In this document: positions 21,801-30,089 of the stretch, piece by piece
How positions within the stretch are numbered: the first letter of the stretch is position 1
Layout: each line of letters starts with the position of its first letter
Origin: Liolophura sinensis
Lineage: Eukaryota; Mollusca; Polyplacophora; Chitonida; Chitonidae
NCBI RefSeq assembly: GCF_032854445.1
Contig: NC_088300.1
Location: 81,892,101 to 81,956,100, forward strand
Reading direction: 5' to 3'
Length of the DNA: 64,000 nt
The notes under the pieces: model-generated
The model's database searches: none
Told to the model about the DNA's origin: nothing
The model's input: only the letters and a program-made list of their open reading frames with translations
Made by a program: the position numbers and the translations under genes

Positions 21801-23908
21801 AAGGCTTTGACTCGGGAATTACAATGTAAACTGTTTCACAAGCATATAAAAGCCTTGAAATCATACTTTTGAAACCAACATTTGTGTTTTTTTGATAAGA
21901 AATCAATCAGAATTCAAAAAAAATAAAAAGAAAGTGGTGGATGAATCCATCATAGTAAAGCAAAATGTGTCACTTAACTTCTCTAGCTGAAACTAGCTGA
22001 AACACATTATCTCAGTTATTTTCATTTTGCTTTGAGATGCAGTTCATGTAATGGGAAGTTAAGCCTCTCGGAATTATAAGACTGACATGAACTTGAGCCT
22101 ATCTGAGAAGATGCAAATCTCTGCAAAGTGTAATTTTGCCCAGCATGAATTTTACATCCTTGTCTGAACCTCCTTGTCAGCCTGTTCACCTGTGAGGGTT
22201 TTCTCTTGGCAGATCTCGGGTTGTTCACTTGTGAGAGTTCTCTCCTGGCATAGAACCAAAATGTCACTTGGTCACTCATGAGAGTTGTCTCCAGTCATAG
22301 AGCCAATATGTCAACCTGTTCACTTGTGAGAGTTCTGTCTTGGTATAGAGCCAAGATGTCATCTTGTTCACTTCTGAGGGCTCTCTCCTAACATAGAACC
22401 AAAATGTCACTTGGTCACTCATGAGACTTCTATCCTGGCATAGTGCCAAGATGTCAACCTGTTCACTTGTGGGAGTTCTGTCCTGGTATAGAGCTAAGAT
22501 GTCATCTTGTTCACTTCTGAGGGCTCTCTCTGACATACAGACAAGATGTCTGTGTGTTCACCTGTGAGAGTTCACTCCTGGTATAGAGCCAAGGTGTCAG
22601 CCTTAACAATCTGTGAGGGTTCTCTTGTGGCATAGAGCCAAGATGTCATTTGTTCATCTGTGAGAGTTCTCTCCTGGCAGAGGGCCAAGTTGTTGTTTGT
22701 TCACTTTTGATTTATTTATTTGATTGGTGTTTTACGCCGTACTCAAGAATATTTCACTTATACAACGGCGGCCAGCATTATGGTGGGAGGAAACCGGGCA
22801 GAGCCCCGGAGAAACCCACAACCATCCGCAGGTTGCTGGCAGACCTTTGTTCACTTTTGAGGGCTCTCTCTTGGCATAGAGCCAAGATGTCATTTGTTCA
22901 CTTTTGAGGGCTCTCTCATGGCATAGAGCCAATATGTCATTTGTTCACCTCTGAGGGTTCTCTTGTGGCATAAAGCCAAGTTGTCATTTGTTCACCTCTA
23001 AGAGGTCTCTTGTGGCATTGAGCCAAGGTGTTGCTTGTTCATTTGCAGAGTTTTGCAGTCTGTCTAACACATACATTTTACCTCTCCTTTGCAGGTTCCC
23101 AACTACTACAAAATCATCACAAACCCAATGGATTTCACCAACATCAAGTGTAAGCTCTCCCGTCAGCACTTCAATCATTACTCGACAGTGGGCGAATTCT
23201 TGTCCGATGTCAAACTAGTCTTCACCAACTGTGCTATTTACAACTCTGTAAGTATCTGTATGTGCTGTTGTATATTTATGTTGGCGGTAGATGCCTCCAG
23301 TTTATCCTGTGATAAACATAGGTGTCAGTTCAAGCTAGACAGGTGAGAGGGACTTCCCCAGCTCTGTTTGTGGGGCCTTGATGGTCGATGAGGCTTGTGT
23401 GGCTATTTCCACATTTTATGTTTGTTAAAGGCCATTTGTGCATACTTGAACATGTATATGTAGGTTACACATGGAGGAGTAACTTGCTAAAGGCTGGTCA
23501 TCTGTACTTAACACTCTTGCTATTACTGATCTTATGATGACCATTGACTGATCTTGTGATGGCTATTAACTGATCATGTGATGACTATTAACTGATCGTG
23601 TGTATTTGTAACTATTGTGTTTGGTTATGTGACAGGAACTGTCAGAGGTGGGACGTGCAGGGAAGACTGTGTTTGCATTCCTTGAGAAGCTGGTGGATCG
23701 GTTCCTACCTTACTATGTAACCATGTTGAAGAGTGACCAGATGTCAGAGCCCTCTGTACCTGCTCAACTATCAGCCACGCCCCTCTCCTCAGCCCCAGTT
23801 CTCGCCTCTGCACCGCCTTCCACACACACTCCGCAGGCAGAGAGCGACCAAGTCAAGGGGGCCAAGAGGCGCAAGATGGACAAGCAAAATGTCATTCATT
23901 ACCACTGA
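3674..23908 (+). CDS. TRIM33/TRIM24-like: TIF1-family transcription cofactor (TRIM24/TRIM33-like), nine exons, 5' end missing
   Basis: Nuclear chromatin reader and putative E3 ligase of the tripartite-motif TIF1 group (TRIM24, TRIM33, fly bonus). Exons join at 3674-5326, 9468-9570, 11190-11280, 13010-13117, 14930-15189, 17968-18097, 21572-21646, 23095-23247 and 23636-23908. All junctions are AG/GT and the phases (1,2,0,0,2,0,0,0) give one open frame of about 947 residues to a TGA. Domain order is: last RING cysteine pair (CPEC), B-box 1 at about 47-84, B-box 2 at about 107-147 ([21 protein letters not shown]), coiled coil to about 280, Pro/Gln/Asn-rich linker, a VKKE SUMO-type site, PHD at about 703-745, bromodomain at about 780-875 (NYYKIITNPMD; NCAIYN carries the acetyl-lysine-binding Asn), and a basic KRRK tail. 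PHD plus bromodomain after a TRIM is diagnostic of TIF1. The RING exon was not found in the window. TRIM24 and TRIM33 cannot be told apart here; invertebrates often have one ancestor gene. Confidence 0.93.
5327..5766 (+). repeat. Array copied from exon end plus 5' splice site, proximal part
   Basis: Units of about 50-60 bp repeat the last bases of the preceding TIF1 exon (tacataaacatgcagaacat), then 'ccctcag' and the donor gtaaggtcctaac. They begin directly at the true donor. The array resumes after the inserted element at 7,811. Confidence 0.93.
6170..6213 (+). mobile_element. Strongly 5'-truncated SINE
   Basis: Only the tail (attcttgagtacggcataaa to the aaataaat repeats) is present, flanked by the 13-bp duplication atgggatttggtt on both sides. 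It is nested in the hAT-like element. Confidence 0.7.
6214..6430 (+). mobile_element. Possible second SINE-type insertion inside the hAT-like element
   Basis: It ends with 'tactcatgagtatggcataa' and a cagtcagtcagtcaa tail, a variant of the SINE 3' end. A possible head with a B-box-like 'gggttcgacc' lies at about 6,109. Borders are not resolved. Confidence 0.4.
7811..9265 (+). repeat. Array copied from exon end plus 5' splice site, distal part
   Basis: About 30 units of about 47-60 bp with 'aaacatgcagaacatg', 'tcactccctcag' and gtaaggtc or gtgaggtc. Most units keep a perfect or near-perfect CAG|GTAAG or CAG|GTGAG donor in sense orientation. It is the same array as 5,327-5,766, separated by the transposon. 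Confidence 0.93.
9468..9570 (+). CDS. TRIM33/TRIM24-like: TIF1 linker exon
   Basis: 103 bp between acceptor attaacag and donor ACAG|gtaagg. In the frame set by the large exon it reads a Ser/Thr/Pro-rich linker (GPAGAEQRPGSTNSAPD...), like the low-complexity middle of TRIM24. It enters in phase 1 and exits in phase 2. The frame is fixed by both neighbours, although no known domain marks it. Confidence 0.8.
9645..10045. repeat. Short array, about 31-34-bp unit, split by a SINE
   Basis: Units with 'ccatattgtgttgtgtaatg' lie on both sides of the SINE at 9,689-9,935. Confidence 0.7.
9689..9935 (-). mobile_element. Full-length tRNA-derived SINE, minus orientation
   Basis: Reversed, it starts ggggcctccgtggctcagt (A-box region), has the B-box-like 'gagttcaagtcc' and ends gcgtaaaacaccaatcaaac plus aaat repeats. 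It is flanked by tgtgtaatgccat / tgtgtagtgccat. Confidence 0.85.
10145..10400. repeat. Tandem array, 31-bp unit, about 8 copies
   Basis: Unit 'tgtttactgtcccatgtctg' plus 'tttgtccagc'. 31 is not a multiple of three, so the same words recur in all three frames and give spurious ORFs. Confidence 0.9.
10401..11185. other. Intron sequence, nothing recognised
   Basis: Unique sequence leading to a T-rich tract and the acceptor at 11,189. Confidence 0.5.
11190..11280 (+). CDS. TRIM33/TRIM24-like: TIF1 linker exon with SUMO-type motif
   Basis: 91 bp after a strong polypyrimidine tract (T-run then tctccacag), ending GTG|gtaaga. It reads SVQVKKEKDTDSDGYGAF and onward. VKKE fits the psi-K-x-E SUMOylation consensus, and the stretch resembles the IKQE/VKQE segment before the TRIM24 PHD finger. 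TIF1 proteins are known SUMO substrates; use of this site is inference. Confidence 0.85.
11471..12560. mobile_element. TIR DNA element, 1.09 kb
   Basis: It starts cagtcaaacctgt and ends acaggtttgaccg, inverted ends with one mismatch. 'cggccac' words lie just inside both ends. It is flanked by ata/tata, so a TA-type duplication is possible but not certain. No transposase seen. Confidence 0.6.
12813..12876. repeat. TA microsatellite
   Basis: An almost pure (TA)n run with a short tgtatgta interruption. Confidence 0.95.
13010..13117 (+). CDS. TRIM33/TRIM24-like: TIF1 linker exon
   Basis: 108 bp, phase 0 to 0, acceptor ctgttttag and donor TCT|gtaagt. It reads PSETSSHNSHGESQPNVP... with no recognised domain. 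It is supported by splice sites, frame, and its place between the SUMO-motif exon and the PHD exon. Confidence 0.78.
13185..14660. repeat. Tandem array, 35-bp unit, about 40 copies, with higher-order duplication
   Basis: Unit 'catgctgtgtgaggtagatt' plus 'tgtactggtatagct'. Segments 13,486-13,674 and 13,825-14,013 give the same translation, so a block was duplicated with a 339-bp offset. It lies in the TIF1 intron before the PHD exon. Confidence 0.95.
14930..15189 (+). CDS. TRIM33/TRIM24-like: TIF1 exon with most of the PHD finger
   Basis: 260 bp, acceptor ttgtacag, donor CCCAG|gtaaat, leaving in phase 2. After a Gly/Pro-rich lead it reads DYCACCHNGGELLCCDYCPK and then VFHFQCHIPAV, i.e. zinc ligands 1-6 of the C4HC3 PHD finger. 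It is close to the TRIM24 segment with NGGELLCC and CPKVFH. The last 40 bases recur in the array immediately downstream. Confidence 0.93.
15190..16930 (+). repeat. Array copied from PHD exon end plus 5' splice site, 50-bp unit
   Basis: Each unit is 'ccagtgtcacatacctgctg' + 'ttactgtggcacc' + 'taagtaattacctcatt', i.e. the last 40 or so bases of the PHD exon and its donor. The first copies keep AG|gtaact; most later copies have AA|gtaatt. About 30 copies, starting at the true donor, cut by the SINE at 15,726-15,968. Confidence 0.95.
15726..15968 (+). mobile_element. tRNA-derived SINE, slightly 5'-truncated
   Basis: Runs from ctcagtcggttagcg to gcataaaacaccaatcaaat plus aaataaat. It is flanked by cattccaatgtc on both sides; because it sits in an array, the duplication is supportive rather than decisive. 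Confidence 0.85.
16931..17967 (+). repeat. Array copied from a 3' splice site plus next exon start, 97-bp unit
   Basis: About ten units, each with branch-point-like 'ctgataac', a pyrimidine tract 'ttctctcctttgttacag', then 'tggcagctggcgatgcacct' and 'taagtgtaccagac', i.e. the true acceptor and first 35 or so bases of the exon at 17,968. Bases 16,994-17,269 recur almost unchanged at 17,381-17,656 (offset 387 bp, four units). Reading on from any copied acceptor in the gene's frame meets TGA after VPD. Confidence 0.95.
17968..18097 (+). CDS. TRIM33/TRIM24-like: TIF1 exon: end of PHD and linker to bromodomain
   Basis: 130 bp after acceptor tgtgttacag, donor AGG|gtgaga, phase 2 to 0. It reads SGSWRCTLSVPDD, aligning with SGEWICTFCRD of TRIM24. 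The eighth zinc ligand (Cys in CTFC) is Ser here (CTLS). It then continues to GLTDKERR, which leads into the bromodomain. Multiple copies of its acceptor and first 35 bases lie directly upstream. Confidence 0.9.
18290..18875. repeat. Tandem array, about 73-bp unit, about 8 copies
   Basis: Units with 'aattaagacaaaggaacaat' and 'actctccattactgtc'. No exon match. Confidence 0.88.
18975..21012. repeat. Tandem array, 33-41-bp unit, about 50 copies
   Basis: Units of 'cagattgatacacacagaca' plus 'gacagtggcagatacagcata'. All three minus-strand frames stay open for hundreds of codons (for example 18,951-20,192), because the unit lacks stops on that strand and its length shifts the frame. These are not genes. 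Confidence 0.95.
21013..21365. repeat. Degenerate array, about 50-60-bp unit
   Basis: Units with 'aaagctgagggacagaccca' and 'agagaccccca', decaying towards 21,360. Confidence 0.75.
21572..21646 (+). CDS. TRIM33/TRIM24-like: TIF1 exon: bromodomain helix Z and ZA loop start
   Basis: 75 bp, phase 0 both sides, acceptor tgttcctag, donor TCG|gtaagt. It reads ACERILLELFSHEASTPFHE, matching the KCERLLLFLYCHE...AFQDPV start of the TRIM24 bromodomain. Confidence 0.93.
21647..22160. other. Intron sequence, nothing recognised
   Basis: Unique sequence just after the bromodomain exon at 21,572-21,646. Confidence 0.5.
22161..23045. repeat. Tandem array, about 45-bp unit, about 16 copies
   Basis: Units 'tgttcacttgtgagagttct' plus 'ctcctggcatagagccaagatgtca'. 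Broken by the SINE at 22,711-22,845. Confidence 0.92.
22711..22845 (-). mobile_element. 5'-truncated SINE, minus orientation
   Basis: The 3' half of the SINE (tttatttgattggtgtttta to gcaggttgctggcagacc), flanked by a perfect 15-bp duplication tttgttcacttttga. Confidence 0.9.
23095..23247 (+). CDS. TRIM33/TRIM24-like: TIF1 exon: bromodomain core
   Basis: 153 bp, phase 0, acceptor cctttgcag, donor TCT|gtaagt. It reads VPNYYKIITNPMDFTNIKCK through FTNCAIYNS. It holds the NPMD motif and the Asn of NCAIYN that contacts acetyl-lysine in bromodomains. Confidence 0.95.
23248..23635. other. Last TIF1 intron, nothing recognised but short repeats
   Basis: Contains three or four 'ctattaactgatc(a/g)tgtgat' words; otherwise unique. 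Confidence 0.5.
23636..23908 (+). CDS. TRIM33/TRIM24-like: TIF1 last coding exon
   Basis: 273 bp including TGA at 23906-23908, acceptor tatgtgacag. It begins ELSEVGRAGKTVFAFLEKLV, the final bromodomain helix, then a Ser/Pro/Ala-rich stretch and a basic KGAKRRKMDK segment near the C-terminus, like the KKRLK tail of TRIM24/33 and a likely nuclear localisation signal. Confidence 0.92.
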   Translation, partial: ELSEVGRAGKTVFAFLEKLVDRFLPYYVTMLKSDQMSEPSVPAQLSATPLSSAPVLASAPPSTHTPQAESDQVKGAKRRKMDKQNVIHYH

Positions 23909-23929
23909 TATAGGGTGCTGCTGTACACA

Positions 23930-25030
23930 GCCAGCTTCTTGTACAGAAGTTACTCTGACAGATCATCCACACTGCAATCATTCTGTCTGGTAGGTCATGC
24001 TAATCATTCAAACTGCAATCACTCTGTCTGGTAGGCCGTGCTAATCATTCACACTGCAATCATTCTGTCTGGTCAGCCATGCTAATCATTCATACTGCAA
24101 TCACTCTGTCTGGTAGGCCATGCTAATAAGTCACACTGCAATCATTCTGTCTGGTGGGCCTTGCTAATCAGTCACACTGCAATCATTGTCTGGTAGGCCA
24201 TGCTAATCATTCACACTGCAATCATTGTCTGATAGGCCATGCTAATCATTCACACTGCAATCATTCTGTCTGGTGGGCCATGCTAATCATTCACACTGCA
24301 ATCATTCTTTCAGGTAGACCATACTAATTACTCTGACAGATTATTCATGCTGCAGCCATTCTTACTGGTAGGCTATGCTAATCATTCACACTGCAATCAT
24401 TCTGTCTGGTCAGCCATGCTAATCATTCATACTGCAATCACTCTGTCTGGTAGGCCATGCTAATAAGTCACACTGCAATCATTCTGTCTGGTGGGCCTTG
24501 CTAATCAGTCACACTGCAATCATTGTCTGGTAGGCCAGGCTAATCATTCACACTGCAATCATTGTCTGATAGGCCATGCTAATCATTCACACTGCAATCA
24601 TTCTGTCTGGTGGGCCATGCTAATCATTCACACTGCAATCATTCTTTCAGGTAGACCATACTAATTACTCTGACAGATTATTCATGCTGCAGCCATTCTT
24701 ACTGGTAGGCTATGCTAATTATCTGACAGATCATTCACGCTACAATCATTCTGACTGGTAGGCTATGCTATTGACTGTGACAGATTTTTCACATTGCAGT
24801 CATTCTGAGTGGTAGGCCATGCTAATTCCTCTGACAGATCATTCACGCTGCAATCATTCTGTCTGGTAGACCATGCTAATTTCTCTGACAGGTCATTCAC
24901 GCTGCAATCATTCTGACTGGTAGGCCATGCTAATTACTCTGACAGATTATTCACGCTGCAATCATTCTGACTGGTAGACTATGCTAATTGCTCTGACGGA
25001 TCATTCACGCTGCAGTTATTCTGACTGATT
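23930..25030. repeat. Tandem array in TIF1 3' UTR, 41-bp unit, about 25 copies
   Basis: Units 'aatcattctgtctggtaggc' plus 'catgctaatcattcacactgc'. It starts about 20 bases after the stop codon. A block near 24,070 recurs near 24,408 (offset about 337 bp). Confidence 0.93.
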
Positions 25031-25129
25031 ATTGATACCTTCATTGGTGTGCTGGTATTTTATTTTTCTCCTACAGTTGACAGTGAATCCATTATTAGAG
25101 TTGATAGTTCATGCTTGTCACTGCGATGG

Positions 25130-25875
25130 ATGGACCATACATCTGTAATTTCCCAAATGGTCTATACATCTGTCGTTACCACTAATGGCCCATACATAAT
25201 CACTAGTGGATCCTACATCTGCCATTATCACTAATGGTTCATACATCTGTCGTTATCACTAATGGTTCATACATCTGTCATTATCACTAATGGGGGCCTC
25301 CGTGGCTCAGTCGGTTAGCGTGCTAGCGCAGCGTAATGACCCAGGAGCCTCTCACCAATGCGGTCGCTGTGAGTTCAAGTCCAGCTTATGCTGGCTCCGT
25401 CTCTGGCCGTAAGTGGGAAGGTCTGTCAGCAACCTGCGGATGGTCGTGGGTTTCCCCCGGGCTGTGCCCGGTTTCCACCCACCATAATGCTGGCCGCCGT
25501 CGTATAAGTGAAATATTCTTAAAACACCAATAAATAAATCAATATCGCTAATGGTCCATACATCTGTCATTATCACTAATGGTTCATACATCTGTCGTTA
25601 TCACTAATGGTCCTTACATCTGTCATTATCACTGATGTCCATACATCTGTCATTAGCACTAATGGTCCGTACATTATAACTTATGGTTCATATATCTGTC
25701 ATTATCACTTATGGTCCATACATCTGTTACTATCACTAATGGTCCACACATCTGTTATTATCACTAATGGTCCATACATCTGGCATTTATCTCTAATGGT
25801 CCATACATCTGTCATATCCACTGATGGTCCATACATCTGTCATTACCGCTAATGGTCCATACTTTATATCTGTCA
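25130..25875. repeat. Tandem array, about 28-bp unit, about 18 copies
   Basis: Units 'aatggtccatacatctgtca' plus 'ttatcact'; split by a SINE. Confidence 0.92.
25294..25539 (+). mobile_element. Full-length tRNA-derived SINE
   Basis: Starts gggcctccgtggctcagtcg, with B-box-like 'gagttcaagtcc', and ends aaaacaccaataaataaat. Flanks cattatcactaatgg / caatatcgctaatgg look like a diverged duplication. Confidence 0.88.
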
Positions 25876-26520
25876 TTACCCTAAGTATATTTACATATAT
25901 ATGCCCATTTTTTTGTTTCCTTTAAATTCCTCTAAAAAGAGTGGGAGTTGTTGTACGATGCAATTATGAATTATCTTGTAAATTTATACATTTAATTGGT
26001 ATCACAAAGAAAATGGATAAATTATGGCTTAGTTGATGTGTAAGAAGCCAATTGTACAGTGGTAAATCGGAGATGTCTGATGCTGCATTGAGCTGACAGT
26101 CTTTGTTTCGCCTTAGTTTACTCATCATTGACAAAGATGTACTGGTAGTTCTGTACAAAGTTATTTTCAGTTGTTTACTTCAGTTGCCTTCTTGTTATTA
26201 GTGAGTTGTGTTAAGGTTTCAGTTGAGAAGTCCCATCTGGCTATTGCCACAAACCTCGGTCTACAAATGTACATGTACTGTAACCGTCAGCAGAAACTCA
26301 TGGTCATGATCAGAAGTTGTATATTGTTACCTGTATGTATAGGTATGGCTGTCCTTTGTATGGTACTGGGGAGGGTTATGACTTCTATTGACTTATGGTG
26401 GCATCATTCTGAGGCAGGTACATGTACTTGAATTATGTGACCCAACAGTCTGCCCATCTAGCCACTCCCTCTCACCACCCACTCCTGCTGCCACCTATGG
26501 GCAGGCTATGTCTAACCTGA
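25876..26520. other. TIF1 3' UTR or flank, nothing recognised
   Basis: Unique sequence; short ORFs only. Confidence 0.45.
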
Positions 26521-26534
26521 ATAGGCAATAGGTC

Positions 26535-27185
26535 ACCAACCTCACCAGAATATTTCCTGTACCCAAGAGTGTAACTGCTGTAGTGTGACAGGGAGGTAAT
26601 TCAGTGAAGCCCTGTGGTCACTAACCCTATCAGAATATTTCCTGTATCTAGAGTGTAGGCTGTGGTGTGACAAGGAGGTAATTCAGTGGAGCCGTCTGGT
26701 TACTAACCCCATCAGAATATTTCCTGTATCTGAGTATGGTCTGTGGAGTGACAAGGAGGTAATTCGGTCAAGCCCTCTGGTCACTAACCCTATCAGAATA
26801 TTTCCTGTATCTAGAGTGTGGGCTGTGGTGTGACAAGGAGGTAATTCAGTGGAGCCCTCTGGTCACTAACCCCATCAGAATATTTCCTGTATCTAGAGTA
26901 TGGGCTGTGGTGTGACAAGGAGGTAATTCAGTGAAGCCCTCTGGTCACTAACCCTATCAGAATATTTCCTGTATCTAGAGTACGGGCTGTGGAGTGACAA
27001 GGAGGTAATTCAATGGAGCCCTCTGGTCACTAACCCCATCAGAATATTTCCTGTATCTAGAGTATGGGCTGTGGAGTGACAGGGGAGGTAATTCTGTGGG
27101 GCCCTCTTGTCACTGACCCCATCAGAATATTTCCTGTATCTAGAGTATGGGCTGTGGAGTGACAGGGGAGTTAATTCTGTGGGGG
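26535..27185. repeat. Tandem array, about 81-bp unit, 8 copies
   Basis: Units with 'tcagaatatttcctgtatct' and 'gtgacaaggaggtaattcag'. Confidence 0.93.
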
Positions 27186-27349
27186 ATTAAACACCAGTTA
27201 ACTCATTGGCTCATCTCTGTCTTGAGGGAAGTAAACTGCCAGTAAGCAGGACATGGTAAAGATGACTCGTTTATAATGCTTCCTTTCTTTCCTTTAGCAA
27301 TCTTTCAAAAATGACATCAGGAGAAACAGTATGCACAGGTATCATGAAC

Positions 27350-27355
27350 AATAAA
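27350..27355 (+). promoter_or_regulatory. Candidate poly(A) signal for TIF1
   Basis: AATAAA about 3.4 kb after the stop codon, followed by a GT-rich stretch (tttgtgtgaatatatgtata). It is one of two candidates; the other is at 28,634. Confidence 0.4.
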
Positions 27356-27622
27356 ACCACCTTTGTGTGAATATATGTATATACTTATGACTATATTTAA
27401 GCCATATATGATTATATATTTTTAAACCACAGTGTACCAGCATGTGTTTTTAGTATTTTATGTGTAATCCTTATGAGGTGAACCTTGTTGTATTTAAGTC
27501 TGCTGCAGTTAGTATTAGTATACATGTAGAACATCTTAATTGAGCAAGATTGTTTGACCCTTCATGTGTGCCTGGGTGTGTGTGCGTGCAGGTGTTTGCA
27601 GTTGTATGACCAGCTTCATATA

Positions 27623-27697
27623 TGTATTTATTTGATTGGTGTTTTGCGCCGTACTCAAAAATATTTCACTTATATGCCGCCGGCACATCCCAGGGGA
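27623..27697 (-). mobile_element. Very short SINE fragment
   Basis: 75 bases of the SINE 3' end with a perfect 14-bp duplication accagcttcatata on both sides. Confidence 0.8.
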
Positions 27698-27711
27698 ACC
27701 AGCTTCATATA

Positions 27712-28633
27712 AAAATTCCCTCCAGTGATAACTTAGACACTGTTAAGCTAACTTCAATGCATTCAGCCAGCGAAGTATGTCTGTTACGACCAGCAGAACC
27801 ATTTCCAAATTTGGTGAGGATCCAGAGGCCTGCCCTAGAAAAAAATGTGTTATATGGGACACTACATGTACATGTCCACATTGAGTTGTGCGACACAATG
27901 TATGTCCACGTCTAATTTTGAGATATCGGTACACAGAATCTGTATAATGCCATGCATGATTCAGGATGTTATAACCATTCAGAAAAGTAGGATATTAGTT
28001 TTGACCAAAAAGCCAAGGACTTCTCTAAACTAAATGTAATGTGCATATTAGAGTGAAATCTGTGTACACATGGCATTATGGGACAATGGGGCTAAGTGGT
28101 TCCATTTGACCACATCAACTTCAGATTTTTGAGCACATAAAAGACTCGTCTTCAAATATCATATAGTGTTGAGGTTTTCCAGAAAACCAGGCTGTAGATG
28201 ATAGACTGTCTGATTGACTGTTAAGATTTTGGATGTGTGACTTCAGTATGGGCGTGTTTTGTCTGTAAATCTCTCAACATCTGTAAGATGTTAATATTTG
28301 TGACTGCAGACCACTGGAGTGAGGGTGGGTAATAGACTGACTGTAGGAATGGAGTGTCCGTGCAGGCTGTGTAAGAGTATCGAGATAGGAGTAATTTCTC
28401 AGTCAGCAGGTTATGTTTGTACTAGAGCTACATTTGTCTGCTGTACACACACTTTGATCACTTAGATGTATAATCTATATTGTGGACTTACCAACAGCTT
28501 TGCTTTTATTAGCCATGAATATATATTTTGAAGCCCCCATTCCTCAAACACACACACAAATTCAAAACTGATATGATATTTTGTAAGGAACTGTGTATAT
28601 ACTTTTAATTGTACCGTATGCAGTTTGGTCACG
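27712..28633. other. Unique sequence, nothing recognised
   Basis: AT-rich; might be distal TIF1 3' UTR. Confidence 0.4.
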
Positions 28634-28639
28634 AATAAA
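28634..28639 (+). promoter_or_regulatory. Candidate poly(A) signal for TIF1, distal
   Basis: AATAAA followed by 'ttctctgtac' and 'gctatgttgtttt'; a second AATAAA lies at 28,674. It would give a 3' UTR of about 4.7 kb. Confidence 0.4.
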
Positions 28640-28874
28640 GTTTCACCTTCTCTGTACAAAGCTATGTTGTTTTAATAAAAAGATTGGGAGCCAGGCCTTA
28701 AGAGCTGTTGTTCTGTGGGTTTCATACCAGCTGGGCATAACCTAATTCTTCAACCTATTTCCACCGCCTCTGCAACCACTAGTCTGAAACATTATGAAAG
28801 AACATGGAACGTAGAGAAATAGTTTCATGAACCTTACATCTTTAGTGACACAAACAAATCATTTTAGACATGTC

Positions 28875-29560
28875 AGCTGTTCAAGCTAAGATAACACTTA
28901 ATGGACAGTCCATGACATTTCAGCTGTTCAAGCTAAGATAACACTGAATGGGCAGCCCATGACATGTCAGCTGTTCAAGCTAAGATAACACTGAATGGAC
29001 AGCCCAGGACATAAGCTGTTCAAACTAAGATAACACTGAATGGACAGTCCATGACATGTCAGCTGTTCAAGCTAAGATAACACTCAATGGACAGTCCAGG
29101 ACATCTGCTGTTTAAACTAAGATAACACTGAATGGACAGTCCAGGACATCAGCTGTTCAAACTAAGATAACACTGAATGGACACTCCAGGACATGTCAGC
29201 TGTTCAAGCTAAGATAATACTGAATGGACAGTCCATGACATGTGAACCATTCAAGCTAAGATAACACTTAATGGACAGTCCATGACATATCAGCTATTCA
29301 AGCGAACACTTAATGGACAGTCCATGACGTCAGCTGTTCAAGCTAAGATAACACTGAATGGACAGTCCATGACATTTCAGCTTTTCAAGCTAACACTCAA
29401 TGGACAGTCCATGACATGTCAGCTGTTCAAGCTAAGATAACACTCAATGGACAGTCCATGACATGTCAGCTGTTCATGCTAACACTCATGGACAGTCTAT
29501 GACATGTCAGTTGTTCAAGCCAACACTGAATGGACAGTCCAAGACATGTCAAGCTAAGAT
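28875..29560. repeat. Tandem array, about 48-bp unit, about 14 copies
   Basis: Units 'ctgttcaagctaagataaca' plus 'ctgaatggacagtccatgaca'; some units lack 'aagataac'. Confidence 0.92.
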
Positions 29561-29910
29561 AACAAGGAACTGACAGGCACAGCACTAGGCACCATAACCT
29601 AAATGAGGTCCTGACATCAAATGTGTTGACAAATCTGCACTGACATAAGCTGGTTTGCTGACTTATTTATTGATGTGAAGACATCACCCATAACACTGAC
29701 TGCCATCGTAAGAGTGAGACAGAGTAGGACTTTAAACAACCTAATAAATAAAAACTAGGAGACAGCAGGCTGGTCTTATTAGATTTAAGCTGTGTAAGAA
29801 TATCAAGAGGAGATTCATGTTCAACCTGGAATGTAAAGCTATATGTTTAACTGTGACAATAATAACATGTTTGTTATTTATCAGTGTTTCTGTCTTATGA
29901 AGACTTACAT
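29561..29910. other. Unique sequence, nothing recognised
   Basis: No gene or repeat seen. Confidence 0.45.
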
Positions 29911-29911
29911 G

Positions 29912-30060
29912 TACTCAGCTGTATTAAAAAGTGTATTTAAAACTTAATCCAGGCATTAACTTTAGTCCAGATTAAAGTACTATGTCTGTTTTGGATTGGT
30001 AGACCAGTATTAAGATTTAATTCTGGATTAACTTTAATACACTGCTGAACAACTGGCCCC
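29912..30060. mobile_element. Possible MITE with inverted ends
   Basis: The left side (aagtgtatttaaaacttaatccagg) is a rough inverse of the right side (ctggattaactttaatacact). The right end gaacaactggcccc resembles a common MITE end. Borders and target duplication are not clear. Confidence 0.35.
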
Positions 30061-30089
30061 AGGTCTATTCCATTAATATCTACATTCTT